Origin: Arcuatula senhousia | Lineage: Eukaryota > Mollusca > Bivalvia > Mytilida > Mytilidae | Reading direction: 5' to 3' | DNA length: 64,000 nucleotides | Assembly (NCBI GenBank): GCA_963971305.1 | Contig: OZ020310.1 | Span: forward strand, 61,391,017 to 61,455,016 | Shown: positions 1 to 9,247 of the stretch, in pieces | Layout of the letters: the number at the start of each line of letters is the position of its first letter | Numbering within the stretch: the stretch's first letter is position 1 | Notes under the pieces: generated by a model | Told to the model about the DNA's origin: nothing | Database searches by the model: none | Seen by the model: only the letters and a program-made list of their open reading frames with translations | Made by a program: the position numbers and the translations under genes

Positions 1-710
1 ACAAAACTTCTAATTATATGATGGTAAATTTGTGTCTTACTATATATAGAAGGTCACTGACATCTCGATTTACTTCAAATGCAGATACATGGAACATCAA
101 CGCTATGATGCAATGCACTGGCCTAAGACACAAAGTCTTAATCTGCCATTGCCAATGTACTACTGCACTGACTTTATGCATATGATGTTAACATAGGTTG
201 GATCATCATATAATCATTATTCATTCCTAATCCATCTGTTCTGTAGTTGCCTTTCATCTGTTATCCTAAATCAAGATGCAAACATGTATGAATATAAGCA
301 GTACAAATTGACTTTATTCCCACACCCAACAGGAGTACACAATTTAACATTATTATTATCTTTGAAAATGAACAGATTGAAACTAAAAAGGTTAAAATAA
401 AAAAAAAAATAAAAAACTAGTTCAAAGATTATTACCTGGTCCCGTTTAAGATTTGTAAATAAATTTTCTCCTGCACGTCCATGTTTATCATATATGGCCA
501 CAATTTAAAAATTTTATTTTAAAGTCATGTATGTTAACAAATGATTTTTTCTTATATTATTTTTTCTACACAAAAAAATCCCCAAATCTTGGCATGCAGA
601 ATATAATTTCAGTAATTTGTAATCTAATCTTATCAAAAAGTGATAAACTGTCACGACTGTATGTTATTGAAAGTTTGTACAAAAATTGATAGGTTCTAAA
701 TACTCTTTTT
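1..710. other. AT-rich non-coding stretch
   Basis: No convincing exon, RNA gene or named repeat is visible. There are A/T runs around 396-410, and the open frames are short and of low complexity. It lies downstream of the last exon of the minus-strand gene. Confidence 0.6.
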
Positions 711-1410
711 AGCTCACCTGGACCGAAGGTCCAGGTGAGCTATTACCATCACTTGGCGTCCGTCGTCGTCGTCGTCTGTTAACAATTTTTCAAAAATCTT
801 CTCCTCTGAAACTATTAAACAGAATTTAATGAAACTTATTATGAATGATCCTTAGGGTCTCTTGCACCAAACTTGTGTTTTGATTTTTGATCCATTAAAA
901 AACATGGCCACCGTTACTTAAAATAAACTAGGGGGGTCAGACTACTGTTTTTGGCTTATAAATCAAAAAGTAATAAAAGATAGAGGAAATCTGAGGCACG
1001 CTACTGATTCAGCATCAGAAGCTCTACGAAAGTCTCCATTTTGTCAAAGTTGTCAGATGACCCCTTATAGGGGTAACGGCCCCTTAAAGGTGAAAAATAG
1101 CATTTTTTCATGTTTTTGGCCTACAGAATGAAAACTATTGCAGATAGAGATTAGCTGTTGCTTGCTTAAATGTTCAGCTCATTTAGCTCTACAAAAGTCT
1201 CCATAGGGTCAAAGTTGTCAGATGACTCCTTATAGGGGTTATGTCCCCTTATAGGTGAAAAATGGTGTTTTTGGCCTATAGAATGAAAACTATTGCAGGT
1301 AGAGAAAAGCTGTTGCTTGCTTAAATGTTCAGCTCATTTAGCTCTACAAAAGTACAGGGTCAACATTAAGACCAGGTGAGCGATTCAGGCTCCTGGGAGC
1401 CTCTTGTTAT
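711..1410 (+). repeat. Dispersed mollusc-type repeat with terminal hairpin
   Basis: The left edge (711-741) is a perfect hairpin with 14-bp arms around a GAA loop (AGCTCACCTGGACC and its complement), followed by a GTC run. The right edge reads GACCAGGTGAGCGATTCAGG and then CTCTTGTTA. The interior has imperfect internal repeats of about 165 bp built on the phrases GCTCTACAAAAGTCTCC and GTTGTCAGATGA. I recognise this type of element from bivalve sequences but cannot assign it to a named family. Fragments recur at 19895-19978 (inverted), around 37590-37681 with 38444-38480, and near 39560-39600. Confidence 0.75.
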
Positions 1411-1411
1411 T

Positions 1412-1490
1412 CATATAGTGTTGTTAGTTTTTGGGTGGAGTGCCTCTGATGAGTCTTAAATTGCCGAAATGCACATCTGGCATAGCAAAA
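1412..1490 (+). ncRNA. Degenerate hammerhead ribozyme / retrozyme end
   Basis: At 1438-1483 the plus strand reads GTGCCT-CTGATGA, a decayed stem II, GAAA, then ATGCACAT-C and TGGCAT. The two core blocks and stem I are recognisable. Stem II (GTCT...TGCC) no longer pairs. The stem III octamer ATGCACAT differs from ACGCGCGT of the intact copy at 20119-20163 only by CpG-type transitions. The preceding TCATATAGTGTT also matches the sequence upstream of the intact ribozyme. It is a relic of the same element and is probably inactive. Confidence 0.65.
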
Positions 1491-1645
1491 CTTATTTCTT
1501 TTGATTTCTAAAAAAAAAATAAAATTAATTTAGATTGATATAAATCCTATTTTAAAGTAAGATTTACTATAAATTTAATTTAGTTTATATTGATATGTGG
1601 CCATAATAATGATGATGATGTTGTCTTTTTCTTCATTTGTTGTCC

Positions 1646-1941
1646 TCAGTCTTCTTGGTAGTAGTAAAATTTCCATGAATCCATAAGTTTCTCTGCCAAT
1701 CGTTTGTTTTGATGATGTTTTTTGTTGTTTGGAGAATGTTTTAATCTTTCAATCTCTTCGCTGTGCTTTTTAAGGACTCTGGTTTGAATAACAGCAAAAC
1801 ATCTTTCTTTTTCAGATTGAAAGGAGCGAGCAGATGGGCATCTATCAAACTTCTCTTTTGCCTTTATGAAAGATGACAGCTCTGATGTATCTCCAAGGAG
1901 AAGCTCTAATTTTTCCAGTTCCGTTAGTCTGTGTTGCATTT
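1646..1941 (-). CDS. Exon 8: coiled-coil C-terminus of transposase-like gene
   Basis: This terminal exon reads from 1941 down to a stop at 1646. The acceptor is GCCATTGTTAG at 1942-1943, and the two leading bases AA complete a codon begun by G in the previous exon (phase 1), as in exons 2-7. It encodes about 98 residues. These are charged and heptad-like (EMQHRLTELEKLELLLG, later VLKKHSEEIERLK), then a lysine and histidine rich part, ending WKFYYYQED. No domain is recognised beyond a probable coiled coil. Its reading frame and phase fit exon 7, so it is assigned to the same gene. It could instead serve an isoform that skips exons A and B. Confidence 0.68.
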
Positions 1942-2331
1942 CTAACAATGGCAAAATTGGTAAATTGATTTGTTTGATGATTTATGTAACTAATCAAAAT
2001 GGTCACTATTCGACTCGAGGGCAAAAATAGTCACTGGCCCTTAAAAGTCTTTTTCAATCGTCATTAACATGTTTATAGCGAGCATCGCAGATGCGAGCCC
2101 TACGGCATCGTGCATGTTTTGAGATGTGCCAGAAATATACTGACGATAAAACCGGAACAGGTTTACTTTTACGGAGTGAAAAAAATAATAGGCACGGAGC
2201 AAGTAAAACAATCAACCCTCTGGGCTTATATAAAATACATCATAATCTGTTATGCAAAAATATAAAAATTGAAATTCAAAAACAGTGAAAAAATCCTCAA
2301 TCATCACCTTGTTTATTTTTACACACAGATT
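1942..2331. other. Intronic or intergenic gap
   Basis: This lies between exon 8 and the possible polyadenylation signal of exon B. A 65-codon plus-strand frame is present but has no family features or splice context. I see nothing else in it. Confidence 0.5.
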
Positions 2332-2337
2332 TTTATT
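2332..2337 (-). promoter_or_regulatory. Candidate polyadenylation signal AATAAA
   Basis: A canonical AATAAA on the minus strand starts only a few bases past the TGA that ends exon B. It is consistent with an alternative 3' end. In AT-rich DNA such hexamers are common, so it counts only together with exons A and B. Confidence 0.4.
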
Positions 2338-2340
2338 TAA

Positions 2341-2463
2341 TCACCATTCGGTCTTTTCCGCTGAAAAACGATTTTCCGGAAATAACCGAGCTAGCTTTTG
2401 GCAACATCGTCCCATATGACTAGTCATACCAAATGCATGATACTGACCAAGCTTTGTTAAATT
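2341..2463 (-). CDS. Exon B: alternative terminal exon
   Basis: The acceptor follows a pyrimidine-rich tract (TTATCTTATCTTACATAG). The exon reads in phase 0 for 40 codons to a TGA at 2343-2341. It begins NLTKLGQYHAFGMTSH and ends RFSAEKTEW. Coding character is good (MGRCC, ARLFPENRF) and it joins in frame to exon A. No domain is recognised. The pair A+B sits in the interval between exons 7 and 8 of the transposase-like gene, on the same strand. It may be a second C-terminus of that gene or the end of a separate small gene. Confidence 0.55.
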   Translation of the reverse strand, partial: NLTKLGQYHAFGMTSHMGRCCQKLARLFPENRFSAEKTEW

Positions 2464-2545
2464 CTATGTAAGATAAAATAAGATAAAGAAATACATAAAT
2501 TTACTGAATAAAACCTACTCATAATAATAAATAAAAGGTTCTTAC

Positions 2546-2697
2546 CTGAAAATGAGAGAAGACTCCCATCCTGTGGGGTTTCACTTGACTTTCCTCAATC
2601 CTGCGTGATATTTTTACTTTACCGTTTTTTTCCGCCAGGTATCTTAATGTACCTTCTGTTACCAATGCTTCAAATAAAACACTGATACTCAGAAAAT
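2546..2697 (-). CDS. Exon A: alternative exon before exon B
   Basis: The exon ends in TTTTCAG followed by the strong donor GTAAGA. It reads openly through ALVTEGTLRYLAEKNGK and ESQVKPHRMGVFSHFQ. A possible acceptor (TTTTGTGAG) leaves AT as the first two exon bases, which would complete a codon begun by G and match the phase-1 donor of exon 7. The exit is phase 0, matching exon B. The 5' boundary is the weakest part. An upstream start is possible, because the DNA just upstream (about 2698-2830) is CpG-richer than its surroundings and contains a CRE-like TGACGTCA at 2770-2777. Confidence 0.5.
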
Positions 2698-3236
2698 CTC
2701 ACAAAACCTGACAGAATCTGAATGTTGTTTTGGTCTGCTGAAGAAGCGCGAAATACTCTGACAAGGAAATGACGTCACGTAATCCATAAACTCGATAATT
2801 TCGTCCCCGCTTAATGTCGTCCCAGAATGTTACAGGATTTTTTATTTGCACAAATAATTGAATTTTTAATAAGTAGTTAATGATCCCAGATATTTTAACA
2901 ACAACTTTCTCAGGTGTATATGAATTGGGTTTGGTGGGGTCAGACTTATCTACTATTTAATTCCTTTTTTAAAAGTTCCTTCTTTACGTTAAACTTAGCC
3001 GGTCGAGCACATATGCATTGAATGATTTATTTTTAAAAGGTACATGTATATAGATTTTCGATGATCGCTTAAAAGGCAGGGCCTTAATCATATTAAGATT
3101 TGAAATAATGATAAAGAAATTAAATGTTAAGAATAAATATATTCAATTTAAACTTATTTGATATAGAGATTGATTTAAATTGTGTTACCACTTGCATATT
3201 TGCTTTTTATTGCAAGATTTATAATACATTGTATAC
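2698..3236. other. Intron-like interval, partly CpG-richer
   Basis: No further exon with matching phase is seen. The part near 2700-2830 is less AT-rich and includes TGACGTCA (CRE-like) at 2770-2777, so an internal promoter is conceivable. The rest is AT-rich. Confidence 0.4.
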
Positions 3237-3368
3237 CTTTTTTAGATGATCTCTGTTTCTTTTTTGCAGGTTGGTTTGATGTGGGAACCAAACTTTTGTC
3301 CTGGAACAATCGCTTTCTTACACTTGTTTTCAATGGAGATTGAGAATACATCTTTTTGTTTCGGTTGC
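3237..3368 (-). CDS. Exon 7: lysine-rich exon
   Basis: The acceptor is TGAATTTTCAG (3369-3370) and the donor is GTATAC after AAAAAAG (3237). It is 132 bp, with two bases completing a GGC codon and one left over, so both borders are phase 1. It encodes 44 residues including RNKKMYSQSPLKTSVRKR and QPAKKKQRSSKK. The basic KKKQRSSKK cluster resembles a nuclear localisation signal, which would suit a DNA-binding or transposase-like protein. Confidence 0.72.
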
Positions 3369-3593
3369 CTGAAAATTCAGTATTGACATAGTAAGCATGG
3401 TAAATGCATTGTGTATTCATTTTGTATATGTTAAGTCATGTACAAACTGAAATATTTTATTTAAGCCTTGAACATGTAGATTACCTTAGTTTTACTTGTT
3501 TTAAACATTTACACTTCTTTCATTCTAACCTTATTTGGTATTGAATGTCATTATGTATTAACTTTTTTTTTCATGACACAACATTACATGTAC

Positions 3594-3644
3594 CATTGGC
3601 AGTAGGATTCCTTCTCAGATCTAGTTTGTCCAAAGGTTGATGTC
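3594..3644 (-). CDS. Exon 6: 51-bp exon
   Basis: The acceptor is AATTCTATTTCAG and the donor is GTACAT after GCCAATG. It is 51 bp with phase-1 borders and encodes GHQPLDKLDLRRNPTAN. It is too short to carry a domain. It is supported by the splice signals, the intact frame and the phase match with exons 5 and 7. Confidence 0.62.
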
Positions 3645-3827
3645 CTGAAATAGAATTAATTTATTATAGTCCTTTACTAAAATGAAAATGAAATTTATAG
3701 TACTTATGAAATAGTTCTGTTTTCATAATAGTTAAATGCTAATAAACCTTTTTAAATACTAAATGAAGTAATTGAATACGTTACTTTTGCATTTTCTTTT
3801 TTCTTAATTCTTAGAGAGCTCTTATAC

Positions 3828-3881
3828 CTCTGTTGGGGTCCAAGTTCTTTTTTTCTTCCTCTTCTGGTTGGTCCTTTTCTT
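3828..3881 (-). CDS. Exon 5: acidic 54-bp exon
   Basis: The acceptor is TTAATATTACAG and the donor is GTATAA after AACAGAG. It is 54 bp with phase-1 borders and encodes EEKDQPEEEEKKNLDPNR. It shares the DQPEE pattern with exon 2 (YDQPEE, NDQPNEE), which suggests that the small exons arose by exon duplication. Confidence 0.7.
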
Positions 3882-4209
3882 CTGTAATATTAAAATATTT
3901 TATGCATTAAAAACAAAGTTGAAGAATCACCCTACGAGTATCGATCTGTCATTCTTAAAATTTTGAGACATGATGAACTTTAATAAATGTTTTGTTTACT
4001 TAAAGTTTAATTGCCATTATTGGGAAGGGGAAATTATGTCAAAATCAGATAGGCATAAATGAATGCTTTCCTTAGCTCAACTTTGATCACACCATCTGGC
4101 CAACCCACAAAGGGAAACTACTCTTGCAAAAATGAAAATAAAAAAATCGGAATCAGAATTCCGGATGACTTTTTGAAAAGGGCTATGCTTCAGTTGATAT
4201 ATATAATAC

Positions 4210-4275
4210 CTTCAGTAGGGTCTTCATTCTGCATTCCTCCTCTTGGATGGTCTCTGTTGTCCTCTCCTTCTGTTG
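4210..4275 (-). CDS. Exon 4: acidic 66-bp exon
   Basis: The acceptor is TTTTATATAG and the donor is GTATTA after ACTGAAG. It is 66 bp with phase-1 borders. It encodes ATEGEDNRDHPRGG followed by MQNEDPTE, clearly related to exon 3 (ATEEENNSDRPRD). Confidence 0.7.
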
Positions 4276-4494
4276 CTATATAAAACGATAATAATAAAAA
4301 AGATGATAATAATTAGTACTATAATGTATTCATTCCTTATGGTTTTTTTCCTGGCAAGATAAAAAATATTTGGCAAAATTAATTTAAAAGACTTCATTAT
4401 AGCAACCAGGAGGGATAATCATTATCACAAAATCATCAAGCTAATTATTTGACTTGAAAATGAACAAAGACTGGATTATAATATATTTTTATAC

Positions 4495-4566
4495 CTCCCA
4501 TGGGCTCTATATTCTCAATGGCATTTGTGTCTCTTGGTCTGTCACTGTTGTTCTCCTCCTCTGTTG
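4495..4566 (-). CDS. Exon 3: acidic 72-bp exon
   Basis: The acceptor is TAATTATAAAG and the donor is GTATAA after ATGGGAG. It is 72 bp with phase-1 borders. It encodes ATEEENNSDRPRDTNAIENI and EPMG. It is homologous to exon 4 in its first half, so at least one duplication of this small exon has occurred. Confidence 0.7.
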
Positions 4567-4831
4567 CTTTATAATTATTAAATAACAGGATTTGTTTTAA
4601 AAGGAAAACATGAAAACCATTTTTATTCTTTTCATATACATATGTCTTGATTAACATGAAGTGGGCCCATCAAAAAATAACATGAGCACATTAGGAATTT
4701 CTGCTACAGGCAATGAAAGCTTTTTTTGTGAGATAAAAACCTACACTGACAATATTTTAATTGTGAAAACATTTGTTATGCCTTAAAATAAAATTTGCTG
4801 ACATTACTTTAACTGATTTATATAGATTATT

Positions 4832-4954
4832 ACACAGGGATTTCCATATTAAGTCTCATATCATTTCGAGACTCCCATATTTAGGTCAAGGCGTAAGCCG
4901 AGACCAAATATGGGTCGAGGAATGACATAGGACATGATATGAAAAACCCTGTGT
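4832..4954. repeat. Foldback palindrome inside an intron
   Basis: The ends are ACACAGGG and CCCTGTGT. Arms pair through CATATCATTT with its partner near 4922-4939, and TCCCATATTTAGGTC pairs with GACCAAATATGGG. It is a roughly 120-bp imperfect hairpin lying between exons 2 and 3, most like a small MITE or foldback element. Confidence 0.65.
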
Positions 4955-5049
4955 CAATCTTGTTATCATACATTTTCAGCAAACAAATAAAGATACAAAT
5001 ATACTATTTATTTACTGTGACGTCAAATTTTAAAGTGAGGCTAAAGACC

Positions 5050-5150
5050 TTGATATGGCATATTAGCCCACTTTTGTGCACGCCATGTCTTGATATCGCC
5101 ATATTTGCTCATTTTTGTGCACGCAATGGTTTGATATGGCAAAAAAGTCC
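5050..5150 (+). repeat. Three-copy 40-bp tandem repeat
   Basis: TTGATATGGC-type units start at 5050, 5090 and 5131 and share CACTTTTGTGCACGC-like sequence. It is intronic, between exons 2 and 3. Confidence 0.55.
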
Positions 5151-5246
5151 TTGGTCTAGATATGGCTTGTAAGTTTCCATCTGTTTCACACGGACAAATT
5201 TAAAGGTATCAAAGCTAAATGTATGATAAAATTAAATAAAACATAC

Positions 5247-5339
5247 CTTTATTTGGGGCTGTATTCAGTTTTTTATCCTCTTCGTTTGGTTGGTCATTGC
5301 TTTCCTCTGGTTGGTCATAGCTTTCCTCTTCTTCTGGTT
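5247..5339 (-). CDS. Exon 2: acidic 93-bp exon
   Basis: The acceptor is AAATGTTTTAG and the donor is GTATGT after AATAAAG. It is 93 bp with phase-1 borders. The first codon is completed by the G that ends the large exon, giving KTN-EPEEEESYDQPEE. An internal repeat (YDQPEES, NDQPNEE) is visible. It starts the acidic, probably disordered tail that follows the transposase-like core. Confidence 0.75.
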
Positions 5340-5433
5340 CTAAAACATTTAACCAAAATATATATATTGTAGCAACATAAGCCCAAGGAATCAGTATCAT
5401 GATTACTACTACTACTACTTTATAGTAATACTA

Positions 5434-5786
5434 CACAGGCAATTTTGGTTAATGTTAATTTAACGTTGAAAATTAACGTTAAAGTAGTGTTAATCGAGCT
5501 TCGATTGTTAATTTCATGTAAAAGTTTAACATTTGATGTCACATAATTCAACAGGAAAATTAACGTTAAAAAGTTTAACACTGAATTAGTGTTTATTTTT
5601 AACACTAAATTAACATCAAAAATTTTAACGTTAAAAAGTTTAACACTAAATTAGTGTTTATTTTTAACACTAAATTAACATTAAAAATGTTAACGTTAAT
5701 TTAATGTTAAATTAGTGTTACATTAACGTTAAATTAATGTTAATCGAGCTTGATGTTAATTTAACGTTAAGACAAATTGCCTGTGC
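5434..5786. mobile_element. MITE with GTTAATTTAACG-rich interior
   Basis: The terminal inverted repeats are CACAGGCAATTT at the left and AAATTGCCTGTG at the right. The interior is almost entirely variations of GTTAATTTAACGTTAA and TTAACACTAAATTAAC. It is about 353 bp, lies in the intron between the large exon and exon 2, and has no coding capacity. A TACTACTACTACTACTACT microsatellite lies just left of it (5401-5419). Its termini resemble those of the element at 22390-22782. Confidence 0.7.
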
Positions 5787-6292
5787 AAAAGATCAATGAA
5801 TTGAAGTGTCTCTCTGTCGATCCATAAGCTTTTTTTTTCGGTGAACACTACAACTTAAAAAAATTAGTAATAGTACAAGTATGAAATTTTGTGCATTTTG
5901 TAAACATGAAGCATAGAAATGTGGTGCGTATGAGTGTTATGTCCATCCACTTTTTACAAATCTGAAATTCTGTAACATATTTAATATTTGGCCAGATTTT
6001 TCATGGGTATAAAATGGTGAATGTCGGTTGGCCAGGAGAGAAATTTTTGTAATAGCTTTCTTATCAATTACTTATCACAGCCTATTGATATTAGTATACA
6101 CATCAGGGTGGGGTCCCATAAAATGAGATTTGATTTCAAGTCTGACGCTCACGTACTTCCTGAAATCTGGTCATTATTTACTTTGACAGGTTTTTTAACT
6201 TATTTTGTGGATACATTTCTTATACTGAAAACTCATCAGAGATGCTCATGGCTAAAAAGATTTTATACATTATGTACGCAAATAAGTTTTTA
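5787..6292. other. Intron sequence
   Basis: This is the rest of the intron between the large exon (donor GTAAGT, 6298-6293) and exon 2. The 90-codon plus-strand frame here has no family features. Nothing else is supported. Confidence 0.5.
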
Positions 6293-6298
6293 ACTTAC

Positions 6299-8799
6299 CA
6301 TTAGTCTTGACTATAACAGAAAATCCTGTGTTGATAACTCTGGAAAGTTTTCCTTTGCTGTACAATTTGATTTTCTTTAATGGAAGTAGGATTTTTTTAG
6401 ACTCTTGCTGTTCAATGCAATGTTTCCACATGTCTTCTAAGTATGATTTCTCTTCTTGCAGGGAGTGGGATCTGAAATGATGTAGTGATGTGTTGCAGCC
6501 TTCTTCAACTTCGTCTTCTGGGCCATCAAAAAATCGGATGTTACCTTCGCCATCTCTGCACCACCAGATATGTTCTCCGTCTATCAGAAATTCCGCAATT
6601 CTCTCACAGTTTGCCTCCCAAAGGCTATATCTTGAAACAAATGATTCCGGAATGTTGGTACCATACATCAAAGGCAACAGATTAGCCTTCTTACTAATGA
6701 CATTCTCTTGTCGATCAAATGATTCAGCTCGTTCTAGTTTTTTCTCTTTGGCCATGTACCGTAGCATACAATCATCAACTACTCGTGGTGCATGTCTGTT
6801 GCTTGTACGTTCAGCTAGCAATCTCAAACTACCGAATGTTCGTTCTTCATCTTCAGGGATAAGTGATCGGAGACAGAATCTTCTATACATTTCAGGAAAG
6901 TGTACAACTAAGCTGTGGAAGTGTGAACCGTAGAATTTTCCGCTTGTCAATTTAGCTGGATTACCAATGTAGTGAATAACCAGGAGTCCAAAGAGAAAGC
7001 ACTGGTTATACATCCGTAGTACATTTTTTGGAGACCTTGTGTGATATGGACTGTAGCAAAGATGAATAATGTTAACAAGAGCATAACACATATACTTGAT
7101 ATCTGCATTCACAAGACCTTCATCATATTTTGTCTGTGTGAAAAGTGCTAACTTGATGGCATTTAGTCTAGCATCACTTCCTTTGATCTGGTCTTTCTCT
7201 CCAATCAACAAAGAACAAAATTTGGAGTATTCTCTCTTTGCTTCATCATTGTCAAGGTGATAAGGAAGTTCAGTCAAAAGATTCAAGACTACAATTGTAA
7301 TGTCATGTAGAGGCTCACAGCTATTCCGTAGTTTGGTAGGTAGTCATTGGATAATGTGGTACACAGCAAGGCAGGGGGTCGAGCATTACCATGTAGAGTT
7401 TCAACAAGATGTTTTTGTAGATCCTTCTTTTTATCGTCATCTTCAAATTCTATTCCTCTGCAATTGAGCTCACTGATAATTTCTTCTTTCTTAAGATTTC
7501 CAAAAACATTGATATTCTTTTTGTGATCAATTTTTTTCCAGATGTCTCCTGCCTTAAAGATCTGAAGGCGCTCTTCTATGCTAAGTTGATTTTGATGAAA
7601 GCATGATGTCAAATTCTAATGTTGATCAACATGAACTCCACAAATACATCTATAGTTGCCACCTCTCTGTTGGCCAGCTTCAAATTGTCTTGCTGGGTTG
7701 TCTCCTGTAAATATTCTAATGATGTCTTTAATTTCAATTCCATTGGTAGTTTTAGATGGTGTTTCTATTGAGTTGAGATCTTCAATCCTTGTCTCTGTAT
7801 ACGACATTTGTTCCAAGTCCGAGCTCTTAGACTGTCCAAATACATACATCTTTGGCGTTTCCACAATTGATTGAATGTTAATTTCTTTACTGTCTGGATG
7901 AAGTTTCTTGTATTCTTCATTTGTCAAGTAGATGTTGTCGTCATATAGGCAAGAAATCATGATACAAAAGTATGTCCTGTTCAATATGTCTGAATGGTCA
8001 TGACAAATCTTCAAGTGTCGTGTAATGTTTTGATTCTCTCTAAATAGTCCTAGATCTTCTTGTTCCTTATTCATCGTCTCGATTATCTTTTCCAGGGGTA
8101 TCTTTCTTCCATAAACGGTCACCTCCTTTACTTCCATTTTACCGTTTTCATCTATTTGACTGCTTTGGATGACTTTTGGTGCTATTTTTTCACCTATGTA
8201 CAAGTTGCCACTGTTGATCTTGCTCTTGATGATCTCCTTTAGTCGAGTTACAGGTCTTGAAGTTGGGATAGAGAGCCTTTTAACAAGTTTGTGCTTTGAT
8301 CTTCGTACACGGCTTAAATAGTCTCTGCCACTCACTCGTCGGTTCTTGTTAAACTTGAAGACATCTACATTGTTTTGTCTGGCAAAATGAAATAGTACTT
8401 GGCCTGCATTTCCGGGTCTGGTTCCATTTTTGGTTTTAACATCGAATTGTTTGGCCAATGCTGTCCAGCTTACAGGTTTTTCAGTTGATAGAGTCCTTAT
8501 GTGGTCTAGGAATTTAGCCTTGTCAAAAGTATAATTTGAAAGTTTTCCAATATTGATCTTCGGTTTTCTCTGTTTATTCTGTTCCTTTTCATATCTGTGT
8601 TCTAAATTTTGCCGTGCTTTTGATTTTGATATGAAAAATGTGTCCAGTCTCTCTTTGTTGTATTGGGCCAATGATTTCGAAGAAGACAGAAAATCTGTAA
8701 CGTCGTCGTCATTTTCTTGTAAAACTTGGTTCATTCTGTCTCGGTTCTCTCTTAGTTTCTCAACATGAGCCTGGTGTTTCTCCTGTGATGTCTGTTTTT
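6299..8799 (-). pseudogene. Large exon of transposase-like protein (TAG and frameshift)
   Basis: This is one long exon of a gene type common and uncharacterised in molluscs and cnidarians. From 8799 it encodes a charged helical N-terminus (about residues 1-90), then RVSGRDYLSRVRRSK, VYGRKIPLEKI, TRHLKICHD, and TGDNPARQFEAG with GGNYRCICG. It continues into a SAP-like helix pair (EEIISELNCRGIEF) and RPPALL. After a shift come CEPLHDITIVV, ELPYHL, YGSHFHSLVVHFPE, PEDEERTFGSL and ERTSNRHAP. The acidic and HFH/EDEE motifs suggest a DDE/RNase H-like transposase core, but this is inference. The exon ends at AATG followed by the donor GTAAGT (6298). The start is uncertain. An acceptor-like TTGACAG at 8800-8806 gives phase 1 like the other introns. 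Otherwise the first ATG (about 8733) could serve, with CATATATAAAT just upstream as a TATA box. An in-frame TAG lies at 7618-7616, and 11 nt between the TAC at 7330-7328 and the GAG at 7316-7314 break the frame. It is either a decaying gene or carries sequence errors or a null allele. Confidence 0.75.
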
Positions 8800-8821
8800 C
8801 TGTCAATTTATATATGAACTT

Positions 8822-9247
8822 CAGTTAATTCGGGGAACTCCCACTTGGGATTTAACAATTAAAATGTCAAAAAATCAAAGCACTAAAACGTAAAAACGAA
8901 CGACACTATTAACATTTTAGATTATAAGAATCTAACACCGTTGTTAGGGCAAGATAAGAAAATCTCCGACACCCCGAGGGTAAGATTTCAAGTCTGCAAC
9001 GAGGCTCTGCCGAGTTGCAGATGTAAAGAAATCTTACCCAAGGGTGTCGGAGATTTTCCAATCTTGCCCTAATCATCGGTGTTTGATTATTTTTCTCACT
9101 AAACCCGTAAATTGTAAAACAAGGATTTGTTTACAAAACATAGCGTGACGTAAACAATAGAGTTACGTCCCTTGGAAACTGCACGAGGCTATCTCACATG
9201 GGGTGGTGTGAGACAGAAAAATCTCACACCGCTAAAAATAGGAACTG
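8822..9247 (+). repeat. 430-bp repeat, left copy of inverted pair
   Basis: This copy is the reverse complement of 12581-13008 with only about one difference seen in a 120-base check region. It contains a long internal hairpin (about 8946-9071): AGGGCAAGAT, AAAATCTCCGACACC and GGGTAAGATTT pair with their complements around a CTGCAACGAGGC/GCCGAGTTGCAG centre. There is a second hairpin with GTGTGAGA/TCTCACAC arms. No ORF is present. It abuts the 5' side of the transposase-like exon. Confidence 0.8.

Noticed and set aside
6226..6250. CTGATGAG on the minus strand as another hammerhead
   Set aside because: No GAAA with pairable stems I and II at the required spacing.
6485..6933. 147- and 66-codon plus frames inside the large exon
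   Set aside because: Shadows of the minus-strand transposase-like frame, which carries the recognisable motifs.
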